64,000 nt of DNA from Ceratodon purpureus. Lineage: Eukaryota > Streptophyta > Bryopsida > Pseudoditrichales > Ditrichaceae. Positions 25,084 to 37,330 of the stretch are shown one piece after another. Within the stretch, counting starts at the first letter, position 1. Every line of letters starts with the position of its first letter. The stretch covers positions 6,796,967-6,860,966 of the forward strand of contig CM026423.1 of assembly GCA_014871385.1 (NCBI GenBank). Reading direction: 5' to 3'. Below the pieces are notes generated by a model that saw only the letters and a program-made list of their open reading frames with translations, did no database searches and was not told the origin of the DNA. The position numbers and the translations under genes are program-made.

Positions 25084-26909
25084 AGAAGTACCCTTGAGTC
25101 CTAGAGTCTTTGACAAAGCCAGGCTTCGTTACTCCCTACTCGACTAATTCCTGAGTTCAAGATTCTACCACCTAAGAAGTCCATCCTGATCGAGAAGCTC
25201 GAATGTAGTCTGCACTCTATAACTCTTTTCTCTGAAAGTCATGGACAAATGCCCAGAGCTCAACTTTTGAGTTGCATTAACTTTCAAGTGGAAAACCTTC
25301 ACTAGAGACTCTAATAAGTGGAACCATAAAGACCCTAACATACCCTAAACCTGAAACCGCAATGCGGCAACACAATACTATAACTTCTATTCTAATGTTA
25401 GACAAGAGTTGGCCTCTGCAATCATAGGTGTAAAACCTCAAGGAGACCTTGCTCAACACTGCTCCTAAACCGACAAGAACATTCTAACACATCTCAGACC
25501 AATGAAGAAAGAAAGGATGCATACCTTACAGTCCCACACGCCTTAATTCAGTCCTAGCTACAAGCCGTGAAAGTTTACGCAGTTGCAGACTCTTCTACGA
25601 ACATCAGCAACAACGACCTAGAGCAAGATATATGCTCAACATAACTTCGAAGCAGAATTCGAACACTGTCGGTCAGACAACGACGCTCGTAAATTAGCGA
25701 ACACAAACTGGTACTGCTTGGACAACGTTTAGAGGTGATTTGAATTATGATTTCTTCGACATGAAAGGTTGCGATATCTTCGACATCCCGTCCAGAAGAA
25801 AATTAAGAAAGCATTTCAATCTGCACTGCCGAGTGCGCGCCACAGCTTCGATTACAGGCTCTGGGTGGTGTTTCCGGAGTACAGTAGCTGCTGCTGCGAC
25901 CATGGATTCGAATTTGAGTTCATCAGTTCCACGATACTCCAGCTGGGTCAAGGAACCTCAACATGATGTAAGGAGAGGTTCTCACAATATATGGCAAGAT
26001 CCTGCACTATTTAACATCAATAACCCAAGCTCTCGCCCACAATATCCGGTGACCCATGTGAAGCAACATGGTCAGGCAGTTGATACCATTATTCATACCC
26101 AAAATCGATACTATTACTCATACACAATGTTGATACCTGTCCCTGACATGGAAACCATTGCAACACATGGTTCCGCAAGTCCACTTCCGGTTTTGCAACA
26201 TCATATCACAAAGCGACGCAAACTCTCGGTGGACAATGGACTCCACCAAGTGTGCATCATCCCAATCTCATTCCCACACATCGTCGTCTCTTCTCTCAGG
26301 CTCTTCGACCACCTCTTCCAATCCTGTGCACACACATCCCAAGCGAGCACCCGCCTCAACTCAAACTCTCCCTCCGCAGCCAGTGCACCATCACTGAACA
26401 GCAACCGATGGATCACGTCTGCAACCGCCGGAGCACTTGATCATCCTCGTCCAGAGTGAATGCGCGACATGTTGTTATGTGAATGAGAGGTTGAGGCTAC
26501 ATCTTTCTCTTTTTCCACCTTTGCAAGGTCAGTCACCGAACCGTCTTCCCATCTTGTTGATTCCCATCTTTCAAGCCTGGTCTTCAAGCATCAATTCACT
26601 CACAGCATTCCTGTGATTGGACTTGGATTCCAGCTGGGAAGCCAGTGGGTTCAATTGCAGGGTTTAATTCCAGGATTCAATTGGGATCAAGTGGCAACAA
26701 TTTTGGGAATTAGGTCGTGAATTCGCTCCATCATCCGATTTTTTCCCGAACGTTGGGTTTTTGTTTGGGCTCGGCCAGTGTTCTGGTTGCACATTTGGGA
26801 GGAGCGTTTTAGCTAGTGGGGAATCCGCCATGTTGGTCGCTGTATCTTCACCTATTTTGAGGATTTTGTAGCTGAGTACTAGGAAGGAGAGGGTTTGGAT
26901 TTGGAGGCG
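25084..26909. promoter_or_regulatory. Divergent intergenic region between kinase and TPR genes
   Basis: This 1.8-kb stretch separates two genes transcribed away from each other, so both promoters should lie here. I see no convincing shared element. A plus-strand frame at 25761-26459 is open for about 233 codons from its first ATG. It encodes an S/H/P-rich sequence (VPRYSSWVKEPQHDVRR) with no recognisable domain. It could be leader, an exon or chance. Confidence 0.4.
25761..26459 (+). CDS. Unrecognised ORF in divergent promoter region
   Basis: About 233 codons from ATG, beginning MKGCDIFDIPSRRK. It has no domain, signal or membrane segment that I recognise; it is rich in Ser, Pro and His, with a basic patch KRRKLSV. 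Competing frames are open on the other strand. It lies upstream of the TPR gene in the same direction and could be 5' leader sequence. Probably not a gene. Confidence 0.2.
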   Translation: MKGCDIFDIPSRRKLRKHFNLHCRVRATASITGSGWCFRSTVAAAATMDSNLSSSVPRYSSWVKEPQHDVRRGSHNIWQDPALFNINNPSSRPQYPVTHVKQHGQAVDTIIHTQNRYYYSYTMLIPVPDMETIATHGSASPLPVLQHHITKRRKLSVDNGLHQVCIIPISFPHIVVSSLRLFDHLFQSCAHTSQASTRLNSNSPSAASAPSLNSNRWITSATAGALDHPRPE

Positions 26910-29900
26910 ATGGGCGCTCTCACGGTGGCGCTCGGCTTGCCAGGTCTGCACTCGCAGTGGAATAAGGTTTCGATCAGGAGAATCCCTCGTGTTTCAGGAG
27001 GAGCAGGGCCCAAATTCTTGTACCCACATTCGCATTCTTGGGTTGGGAGCAGTTTTCGGCACTATCACCAGTTAAGGCGACTGGAACAGAGGCAGCTTCT
27101 GTGCGCGGCGTCGGCGTCATGGCCGTACGAGAGCTGGGCGACGGGCGAGGGGAAGGAGGACTCCAGGAGGCCTGGGTTCCTGGAGCAGGAGGGCGGGGTT
27201 GAGGTTTTGGCCATGGGGTTAGGGGTTGTGGTGTCCGTTGTGTTGGCAGTTTCTAGGCACAGTACTCCAGGGGTTCCTGTTGGAGTTCTCTCGCTTGCGT
27301 TTCTGACGGCCGTCAGCATCACGCTTCGGCATCAGATTGCTGCTCTGTGTGGAGTTTTAGTTTCTCAGGTTAATTCTATCCAAGCTGCCATGGCAGTGCA
27401 CCTTTCGAGCATGCGGAACAATGTGATCATCTGGGTATGGTACTCGCACCTCTCAATCTAGGGTGGTCAATTTCTAGATGATGATTTGACGTTGTTTTCA
27501 ATCTTGAAAGCGTGGAGCAACTAGATTCTAGGTTTTTGGAGCTAGATGTAAACTAGAACGGATTAGGTGAGTGAGTTTCTTTGATATTCTTGTAGATTTG
27601 AACATGTGTTGATTAGAGTCTAGGGTTTGGAGATGGTATGTGCAAGGATTTTAGGTGTTGATGTTGCGTATCATGATGGTCTTCGATTTAGGTTTTTATT
27701 TTTATTGTTATGTTGTTTTGCAGGGGACTGGGAATGGAGCTAGTGTTCACAGTCCTACAGCACCAATTCGTGATGTTGAAGCTACTCCTTCTGTGACAAG
27801 AGATTCATTTGAGAAGAGGCAGGAGGAGAATTCTATAGAGGAAGCGAAGGGATTATCTTCCACGGAGATAGAAGCAGCTTTGACGAACATAGCGAAATCT
27901 GTTGCGCAGTTGACAATGGTGGTTGCAAGCCTAGACAGTAAGATATCAAGTCTGGAGAAAGCTGCAGCTAGTAACGTGTCTAGGTCAGAAAATAACAGGA
28001 TAGTGGAAGATGCCACGACAAGCTATGCATTTACTGAGGCTGAGCCAAAGCAGAATGGGATCTACAGGATTCAGAATTCGGTTGTCAATGGGAATGACGC
28101 ACAATTGAAGTGGGAGGAGGCAGTAGTTAAGGTGAAGAATAAAAATGAAGCTACATCGCAAGGTATCGAAGGTGAGATCATAATTTTGTCTTTGATGATA
28201 TTTGCACTAGCATGTTCACTCCTTATTTATGACGAGTATGAGAATGAAGTTATTCCTGTACATTTAATACTCCAGGCTAACGCATGCACTCGTCATGTCA
28301 GGGTATAAACCTTCGGAGGCTTCGCTGGCATCGAATAGAGCATTTCCGGAGTATGAAAGTAGAGCTAGAGGAGAACAAGTTTCATTGCTTGAAAGCAGTC
28401 CTGTGGACATCTTACCTGAAGTTGGAAGCAGTAGGAAAAACTTAAAACAATCTGCACCTTTAAAGTTCTCCAAAACAGAGACTGGAGATACTTCGATGGA
28501 GTTGTTCTTCCAAGATGTGGGAGTTAGGGAACCACAAGGAGATGTTGTATCTGCCGGTGAAGACCTAACGCAGTCCAATCAGGATGTTGCAGCTGTAGAG
28601 TCGATGGAACTGTTCTTCCAAGATGCAGGAGTTAGCTCTTCTCAACCAGATGGCGGAAATTTAGTGCAGTCAAGGAAAAACAATGTCGTGGAAAGTGTAG
28701 CCCAGCCACAGGTAGTGAATCCAACGCTGGCATCTTCAGTTCCTAGTGGGGTTTTAGATGATGTTGTTAGGAACAAGGCTGCGCAGGGAAGGGAAAGAGT
28801 GTACAACGAGGTTGATGCTGAGAGGGAAGAAAACTCGAGCAGGAGAGCCTCCAGGTCAGGTGGCTATGAATTGGACGGTTCGGAGAATTACAGAGCAGTT
28901 CCTACAACTGTAGGCTACAGAGGGGATGGCAATCAACGAACTGGTGCTAAGCCGGATGTCCTCAGGTTGAAGAGGATTATGAGTGGCGCAGAATCTCGCT
29001 ATACAGACGGGGTTAAGCCAAACTCCCAGCCGAATTCTTGGATCCAAAACGACGCAATGGCTTCTGGGATGACTCAGTCGAAAGTAATGTCCAAAGAACA
29101 ACCTACGGTAGTGTTTGCCACACAATCCGACGCCGGCTGGGATGAATCTTCTGTCTCTAGATCAACGGGAAACGGCTGGGCAGATGAGGATGGAAGAGCC
29201 AGTGACCGTGTAGGTGCCGGCAGGTTGGTTCTCCTGCAAATACGTTCAGCTTCTGTGCACAGGTTGTTATAATCTCAATTTGAGGCTTTTGCTCTTAAGG
29301 GAAGTTCTGTTTATTGATCTTATTTGAACTGTGTGTCTTTGCCAGCAGAGGTTCAACACGCTCACAGGGTGTTAAAGACGAGTCATCGTATGATGGGCAA
29401 GGGCAGAGTTCCAGAAGGAGACCACGGCCTGAAGGCAGTGAAGAATTATCATCTTCCGGTGAAGCAGATTATGGACAAAGGTGGCGGCGTGAAGGTTCTT
29501 CTGGTGGTACAAATGCGGATTTCGGGGGGAATGGCAGTTCTAGTGAGAGTAATGAAGGTATTGAAGATACTTGGAAATTAGCTAGTATCATTTATACTAA
29601 TGAAAGTGAATTATGTAGCTCCTTGATGAGATAAGTGGCAGAGCATGTAACCTTCCAGATTGAACAATGAATTTTCACAAGTTATTGATTGATCTAAGTT
29701 GTATTTGTAGGAGGGAACGGGAGCAAGAGACGACAGAGCTCCTCGCGAAGGTCATACGATTCGGACGAAGACAGAGATGTAGAGTCCCCTACATCCCAAG
29801 ATAGAAGACCATCTCCTGCAAGTCCTTCGTATCCTTCAGAACGAACTGAAACCTTTCGCAATCTTCCTGAACCAAAATCCTCAAAGCCAGACGATGAAGG

Positions 29901-31913
29901 ATTTCAGAAGATACTTGATGAAGTGGAGGCTCTGTTGAAGGAGGGGAGGGAGGGCCTTGAAGGTCGTATTGAAGTGGGTGTAGCAGAGCGCATGCTATAT
30001 GAAGCTGCTGAGCTCTGTGAAAAGGCCGTTGAACTTAGGTACATGTGTCTGTCATTTTTAATCCAGCACTCTAAAACTATTCTTCGGTTTTTGAAGTATC
30101 ATATGTTGAATTTTTCAGATCTTGGAAACATGAATTGGAAAAGTACTTTTTGTATTTAAGATTAAAGTAAGAAACATCTTCGAATGCCATCTAATTGGGC
30201 TGCTTTTACAGAATCGACAGGAGCTTTTGTTTCATCTGGTAGGATTTAAGCTAACTACGATTTTTGAAATGTTCCTAAACTACCGTGTTGCTCATGAAAT
30301 TGATTACCTTTTATTGCTATTCAGACCATCAAGTCTCGTAGCGGTTGGCATGTGGGGTAATACTCTCTTACTGCATGGAGAGCTCAAGCTGCGGCTTAGC
30401 CAAAATCTTCGAAGTATGATGCCGGAGCCTCCGTCAAAGTCGATGAATAGGCGGGAGTACAGGGAGGTTGAAGAGGAAATAATGGTGAGTATTAGACCAA
30501 CTCTTACTCAGATGGATTAGTTTCTTTTACGCATTCTTGAAGAGTCTCAAGTTTATGTTCTTTATTTCAACATAGTTGCTCAGGATCCTGAAATTCCTTT
30601 AGCGAATCCAGAGCCTTTGAGGTTTTAAGAATATTATATATTTTTTCTTCATCCAAGGGTGCTATGCAAATACACAAGTAAAGCTTGTTCTACGATTACC
30701 TTCACTTCTGGATAATGATAAAATGGCGTTAATGTAACAGAATTATGAAGCAACCTTGCAAGATGTTGGCGAGGAATGTGAGCAATTGCTTGTTGAAGCT
30801 GGTCGAAAATACCGTCTTGCTCTTTCTATGGACCGAACAGACATGCGCGCCTTGTACAACTGGGGTCTAGCTCTCTGCTACCGGGGCCAGCTTATTGCTG
30901 AGGAGGGTGGAGAGGTTCGTTACCTCTTCTATAACTGTCTTCTCGTTTTAATTCAGCAAGCTACAGCAGTATACGCTAGATTGGTTTATTCTTTCTTAAA
31001 TTTGTGGACTACAATCTCAGATATTTGAGTGATTCCTAATGTACCTTAACTGGGATGAAGTTCGATTTTGAGATGGAGGGAATTCTTCCTTTTGATGGTT
31101 AAAGGGGGCTGCTAAGTAAGGATGAATGATAATAGGGTAAACTAAGTTATGTGTTACAGTGTCGACTAAGTGATAGAAATTTCTTTACTTCATTCTGACG
31201 ATTTTTAATTTTTGGTTTTTTTGTATCTTTCAGACAGCAGCCCAAGATGCAGACAAAGTCTTCCTAGCTGCCATTGATAAATTTGAAGCAATGATGGGAC
31301 TCAGTGATATGTACGCTGCGGGAGGTAAGTACTGAAAATCATCTCGTGACCTACTACTGGCATCTAGGCATCTGAACATTGCGCAAGGAAGCAACGTCAT
31401 CATCTGATGCCTGTCATATCGGTTACACTAATTGGTGTGGACCACAATAACAATGAAACGTTTGCTTTCAAAGTATTTTGGTTTCTGCAGGAATTTTACC
31501 TCACTCTACTGTTGTTTTTCATTGGGGTTTAGGCTGGTTCAAACACTGCAAGTGTGCACATGCAGTCAATCCGTAGCGTGGTCACAAATTAATTTTCAAC
31601 AGCTCCTTGGTTATCATCTCTCTTTCTGAAACACTTTTGATAATGCTGTTTTGCAGCATTATTGAACTGGGGATTGGCAATGCGGGACCGGTCTCGCCTT
31701 CGGCCTCTGGGAAGCAAGGAGCGACAAAGGATAATGGCTCAGGCAAAGGAGATCTTTGAAGAAGCTCTTCGTCTGGACCCCAACTATGGTCAGGCAAGGG
31801 GAGCTGTAGCAGCTTCTATAGTGGAGCTGAAGGGGCTTCAGGAGTATGAGCAAGAGCCTCAGGAGTCCAAAGAGTCACCGCCTTCAAGAGGATTTCGAGA
31901 CTGGTGGGGTTAA
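26910..31913 (+). CDS. Plastid-targeted TPR membrane protein (9 exons)
   Basis: Exons joined in phase at GT-AG sites: 26910-27434, 27724-28171, 28302-29223, 29346-29557, 29711-30038, 30325-30484, 30741-30914, 31234-31324 and 31657-31913, giving 3117 nt and about 1038 aa. I chose ATG 26910 because the frame upstream lacks an ATG. Residues 1 to about 70 look like a chloroplast transit peptide. Two hydrophobic segments lie at about 98-115 and 121-138. A short coiled coil (EIEAALTNIAKSVAQL..SLEKAA) follows. A long disordered region contains SMELFFQD(V/A)GV twice. The C-terminal ~300 residues carry TPR-like helices: YRLALSMDRTDMRALYNWGL, DKVFLAAIDKFEAM, LLNWGLAMRDRSRLRP and AKEIFEEALRLDPNYGQARG. 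Similar C-termini occur in plant plastid TPR proteins of unknown function. Probable role: membrane-anchored scaffold. Confidence 0.85.
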
Positions 31914-32577
31914 TATTTCTTCTGCTTCCGCTTGTGTAATGCTTCACCGATAGCAGAAAACCTGTACCGTATTTTGTTTTTATCCGCGACCTAATGGTCA
32001 CCTTGGAGTGTATCAACATGACCCACTTTTCTTCATTTTATCTCTGAATTGAAAATTGTTTTGAGCGACAGTATGTAGTAACTGTCAACTAGAGAATGAG
32101 TCGAGCTTATCTACTACAGGCTGCAGCCGAGTTCCACACGGCTATGTATCTAGTGTTATCAAATCATCATTTTGGCAGTTTTTCCCATTATCATGGACTC
32201 ATTGGACAAATGAAATGCTTGGTGAATGTTTGCAAAGCATGTTGTTGAAATATACAGTCAAGAAAGTTGCATTGAATTGTTTTTAGAAGCACTTCAGGGC
32301 ACCCTTATTTTGCTCAAAACCAAGTGTGTATGTGTAGTTCCGCAGTGTGTAACAAAATGCACAAGATAGTATCGATGACATGTGCTTATTGATGAACCTT
32401 ATTGTTGTGAAGGTTCTGAATTTTAGAAGGGGCCCTTGAAACTACTATGGTTGGACAGGCCTTCGGAAAGTGAGCTTTGCATTTCTTGAATTTGTTATGT
32501 TGTACTTTCATGCAAGTAAGATGTCTGCTGCCACAAGGTTGAAAGATTCCCTGAAATTAAGGATCTACAGTGTCGTA
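31914..32577. other. 3' flank of TPR gene
   Basis: Probably 3' UTR in its first few hundred bases, then spacer. No open frame or repeat of note. Confidence 0.5.
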
Positions 32578-32586
32578 GTTTAAGAG

Positions 32587-32898
32587 GGGTCTCTCTATTT
32601 CCCCCCATCAAGAGGTGCAATCGAACCACAACCGCAGGTTCGGTTGCTAGGCTCGGTGGGTTCCATTTTGCTGCCCCTCCCCGTTTTGGGGTCATGGGGT
32701 CTTTTTTTGGTTTTTTTTTTTTATAAATTTGGGGCCGTAGGCCCCAATTTACCCTAGGGAGGTCCTCATGAGATCACTAGGACCCCCACTCAAGGCAAAT
32801 AATAGGGGCAGAGATTTGCCCCTCCCCTCCCCAACCCCCGACCCTGGCATCCGACCCACCCCCCAAGCACCGCTTGACGGGGGGAAATAGACAGATCC
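32587..32898. mobile_element. MULE-type MITE copy 1 (312 bp, 9-bp TSD)
   Basis: Terminal inverted repeats of about 32 bp with a few mismatches: GGGTCTCTCTATTTCCCCCC at the left, and GGATCTGTCTATTTCCCCCC as the reverse complement of the right end. The element is flanked by a perfect 9-bp duplication GTTTAAGAG (32578-32586 and 32899-32907). A 9-bp duplication is the Mutator-superfamily signature. Length and sequence are nearly the same as at 54550-54861. It encodes no protein. Confidence 0.88.
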
Positions 32899-32907
32899 GT
32901 TTAAGAG

Positions 32908-33564
32908 TTGACATGAGTGCATAGAGACTTACCGTACAAGCATGGAAAGGACTTGATTACCCATGCACTCATGCAACCGCATATCATGCCAAATGCAAGA
33001 AATAACTAATATTGACCTGTCCTTTCCAAAGTGGCGTCTGTAGCTGTAGGCAAAGCAGTTGGCAAGCATTTCAAGCACCCCATCCCAGCCACTCCATTTA
33101 TCAACCTATATGAAATCTTACGGACAGCATCAAAAGCACTGAGTCATCACTGTTTGTAACTTCTTCACACCGTGTACCAATTCTTTTATAACTTGCACAA
33201 CTGTCTTGCACGGTATTTCAGCATGATGGGTTCCATCGAAACTCGAGACTCTACTGATTTCAAAAATGTTCCCAATGATCACGTTCATTTCTAAAAGAGT
33301 CTCACACGTAAACAACCCCCCCAGGCTCCCTACATATGTCATGTACATACTCCACAACGCAAAGAGGATGAGCATGCCATTACATCATCCGAGAGTTTTC
33401 GCATGAACTCACTCCAAAAGCTGCTTTCACGCTAGCAGCCGTGACTCCCCCCAGACGCTTTGAGTCACACACCCTCTCCAAGGAGGCGGAGATCTTCATG
33501 ACTCCCCATTACACCAGCAGCCATACTTGCAATGATGTACCACAACGAGCACATCATGGTGTAA
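32908..33564. other. Spacer with an unassigned minus-strand frame
   Basis: A minus-strand frame at 33130-33375 (81 codons) has no family I can name. Nothing else was recognised. Confidence 0.4.
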
Positions 33565-34013
33565 GAGCATCCGCACCCTGCCGCGCAACAGGTGACCGCG
33601 CAGGGTTTTCGCGGGCCCGGACTGCTTCAACCGCCCCACTCTCACTCGCGTAATGGCCCGGAAGCTCACGGGCTCGCTATAAATCCTTGCGGGCTCGCCA
33701 GTTTCGTGTACGCCCCTCTTCGGTTGCGCGCTTCGTTTACGGAGAGATTTGAAGCTGATTTTGACATGTCGGCTAATTTTGACCTGTCGGCTCATATGTT
33801 TGCTCTGTGCAACCAATGCAGAGCCAAGTGATTGGGCTCCGGTGTCGCCATCCAGCTCATCTAGTGCCTTTCTTGCTTGTCGCATCTGGCCCTGTCAGGT
33901 CAAACTATGCAAACGGGTGGGGGAGGAGAATTCTTACGAGCCCCGCGAGCCTTGAGTGGCGCTGGAAACACTCAGTAGCGTGTCTTGCACCCCGCACAAG
34001 GGTGCGGATGCTC
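33565..34013. mobile_element. GC-rich Harbinger/Tourist-like MITE (449 bp)
   Basis: Ends are GAGCATCCGCACCCTG and its inverse CAAGGGTGCGGATGCTC, with TAA on both sides (33562-33564 and 34014-34016). A 3-bp TAA/TTA duplication fits PIF/Harbinger elements. The interior is strikingly GC-rich (CGCGGGCCCGGAC type strings) against AT-rich flanks. The open frames inside are not genes. Confidence 0.7.
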
Positions 34014-34016
34014 TAA

Positions 34017-36530
34017 GTACCTAAATCTGGACCCCCCCCTAAAGGCCGACACCCCAGATTCTTGCTGCAGTGGAGATTTGATGACCCTATAATGACCTAT
34101 AATGTATCCCATGCATACATGCAAAAGAGTGTCCGGCTATAGGTCAACCTATGTTGGTCACTTCCAAAATTTGTAGTTATTATTGTAAGTGCTTATAAAT
34201 ATCCTAAAAATGGGGAAATTTTGTTTTTTCTTATTGTTAATCACTGTAAAATAGGAAGCCACTCATTCCACCTCCACAAGTATAGTGAATTCCTTAAGTG
34301 TCCGAAAATAGGTGCTGCTACCATATACATGCTTCCAAGTCAGTCCAATCGTCCGGCATATTCCGGTTTTGTACATGGATGACGCATCTGTAAATAACTC
34401 TCGAAATTCCTCAGAAAAGGTATTCAGTAGCATCATCTGCTTTTTTTTCCGAGTGTTTTGCATCCCGAGAGAAGGATCTAGATACTGCGTATGGACACAT
34501 GTACTACCCTCGCGGTTTGGATAGGGTATAGCCAGCCACAGATATGGGTCCCTTGGATTAGCTGGCACCTTCAAGGCCTTGGCAGCCTGGCACAGGGGCA
34601 CATCCGTATGAGAGTCTGGTATATGCTTTTGGAAAAAGAGGAGAGGAAAAAGAATGAAACATCAGGAGGAAGTTAAGGGAAAAAGATCACCACATTTGTC
34701 TGAAGTGGATCTAGTCATGAGCCCAACTGGATCAGGTGTGCTTGTCAAGGTTCTTCCGTCATTGAAAATTGTTGCCCCTGCTCAAGTTTGTTCAGCTCTG
34801 CTCTAAGGGCGCTTTCGGATCAAATAGAGATTAAAATTTATTTTTTTATTTTTAATTTTTTTTAATTTTTTTTTGGACGAGATTAAAATTTAAGAATGTT
34901 CAAATGTTCAAAATAATATTACATAGATCAACAATATGTGAAATGATGAATTGGACTATCGTAAGGGTCCAAACACTCCTCATGATCTAGAATATATCAA
35001 CAATTACAAGGTCCGTAGACAATTATATTTCATATGCAAGTTGTCAATAAGGCTTTTTGTGTGATGAAATTTTTAGGAAGGTTAAGTGAATATTTGAGGA
35101 AGCTAAATGATGAATCAAGTGCCACTTGTTAATGCTCACTATATAAAATGCTCATGAAAGTTGGATGGTATATATGATGAAAGATAAACTTATTACTATT
35201 TATTTTTAGACTCTTTTTTCTTTTTGAATACTGAAGTGGCTCAACATCATTTTCCAAAAAAATGAAACATTCAACAACGCTATATGATAGGTGCTTATAA
35301 AAATAGTATCTTTATATATCTTCAAAAAAGATTTCAAAAATCCGCAACACAATTTTGACATTGTAAGAAGCTTCCAAATTTGAAACTATGGTGATATAAA
35401 GGCTTTAGAAGTCAATAGAACAACAACATGGTATCATCATAAAATTATATTTCTAAAAGTTACAAAAAATTGAAATTTTGTTATCACAATATTCAATTGT
35501 AGAAATGGACGCTCCTCACCTATAACTTTACCTTCATTCTATTTTCTCAACGGTCAACAAAGATTCAACTCAATACTCTTTCTTTGAAAAAAATCCCATA
35601 TCTCACGCCAATTTTGCTATAGTATCACAATTTCTTCAAATTTCAAAATCTTAAAACAAAAAATCAAGGCCATCAAAAGAGACCAAGGTACAAAATTAAT
35701 TACACCTAAGACCTCCAGTCAAACATCAAAACCTGAAAACAAAACAAAACTCAAACATTCAAAAACCCCCACTCCCAAAAATCACAAACACATTTATTAT
35801 CTCACCTCAGATATTTCAAACGTGACACCATACACCAATGCAGACAACTCCCCACATTCACCAAAACACTGTAGCCAGGACCACCCCCCCATTATGAAAT
35901 TCCCAATCATCCCCTACAATATTATAAACTTTCAATCATACCTCCCAACACCCTTTAACCGAATCAAAAAACATTAAAAAAAAACCCTAAAAATCCCTAA
36001 TAAACATTAAAAAAACCCCGAAAAACATTAAAAAAAAACTCCACGATCGGAACCCGATGAGGTCTACAAAAGACGCCGGACGACGCCCAACCGCCAATCC
36101 TACCCCGACTTCGTCGACCTCATGGAACTAAAAAAACGAATTAAACTCAGGGAATATCCTTCCCTCGATGCCGAGATTGCTTTGCCAGGATCACTTGGAT
36201 GATTCACGAACTACGTTAGCATTACGGTCAGGAAAATCGAGATCGATCGAGTAAGTTATGTGAGAGCAGAGACGACACACCGAAGTTGAGTGGCGCTCGC
36301 AGCTTCCCAGCCTCTCTCCGCTGCGTCAATGATCTCTCCTCCGCCGGCCTGCGCTTCAAGTCCACATCGCCATCGTGGACTGCGCAGAATTCCTGCATTC
36401 TGTTACTGCTATGAAATCTCTCTAGATTGCGAACTTCCCGGAACAAATTCCGTAGCTAGATAAATACACAAATCAATTCTACGTCGAGCCATCGTCTCTT
36501 CTCTCTCACCATCGTCTTGACCACAACCTG
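34017..36530. other. Gene-free AT-rich stretch
   Basis: A minus-strand frame at 34263-34601 is open for 112 codons but starts without an ATG and has no recognised motif. The part at 34800-36000 is very AT-rich and then C/A-rich. A homopurine-like AAAAACCCCGAAAA pattern is repeated near 35990-36040. Confidence 0.45.
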
Positions 36531-36607
36531 TACGATACTATCCCGATACTAGCCCGATACTATGTCGATACTAGGTCTATACTATGGTGATGCTAGGTAG
36601 ATACTAG
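36531..36607. repeat. 11-bp tandem array, seven units
   Basis: Seven consecutive 11-bp units around the core GATACTA: TACGATACTAT, CCCGATACTAG, CCCGATACTAT, GTCGATACTAG, GTCTATACTAT, GGTGATGCTAG, GTAGATACTAG. The first five units alternate TAT and TAG ends, hinting at a 22-bp parent unit. The array lies about 0.7 kb upstream of the CDPK start codon. Confidence 0.8.
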
Positions 36608-37330
36608 GTTGGACACAAGACCGATACTCGTGTGATATCTCTATATACCCGTGGTGTTACTAGGGTGATATGTAGAGCGGGTATCTAGTTGCCGGCTATG
36701 TAAGCTTCGAGTTGCGAAGCGGAGGGTGCACTTGCGTCTTCGCGTTTGCGGCCACTTGCTGGAGCTTCGCTTTGGTGGAAGGTTCGAATGCCGCTAATTT
36801 GACGCCGGAGGAGGTGCTGCTGTGATTGTAATCTGGGGCGGAGGTTTCTGGAAGAGGGGAGATTGGAAGGTAGTGACGTGCATCGAGTGGAGTGGAGGTT
36901 TTGTTGTTGATGTTGTTGTTGTTGTGGAGTGAGAGGGTTGTCGTGTTTGCATTTGGGTTTGGAGAGGAGCGTGAGGTTGTCTATTTCTGTCAGTTTAAGT
37001 TCACTTAATGCGGATGAGTGGAGTTCGTGAGGGGCGGTGTGTGAGTGTGGAGTCTTGTTCTGTGGAGGTTTTGTTGAGAGGCGGAGTTTTAGCGACGGTG
37101 CGGGGTTGTGGAGGTAGGGGTGTGGTGGAGAGATAGATTGTCTGTTTCGTCGAGGATGAATAAGTTTCTTAAGACTTCGGGAGAGGACTTTGGACCGTAG
37201 AGGAGAGGAGGGCGTCGGAGGGGGAGTTGTTTACGAGGCTGCCGGCGAGAGGGAGAGGGCGTGTGTGAACTGCAACTAGTGCTGCTGCTGCGCTCCACTC
37301 ATCCATTTTGTCACTGCAATTCGGCTGGCT
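36608..37330 (+). promoter_or_regulatory. Promoter/leader region of the CDPK gene
   Basis: This region runs from the tandem array to the CDPK ATG. It is G/T-rich on the plus strand with GTTGTTGTTGTTGTGG near 36912. No TATA box can be assigned with confidence. A leader intron is possible but not shown. Confidence 0.4.

Noticed and set aside
25761-26459. Treating the 233-codon frame as a confident gene
   Set aside because: No motif, competing frames on the other strand, and position in a divergent promoter; kept only at low confidence.
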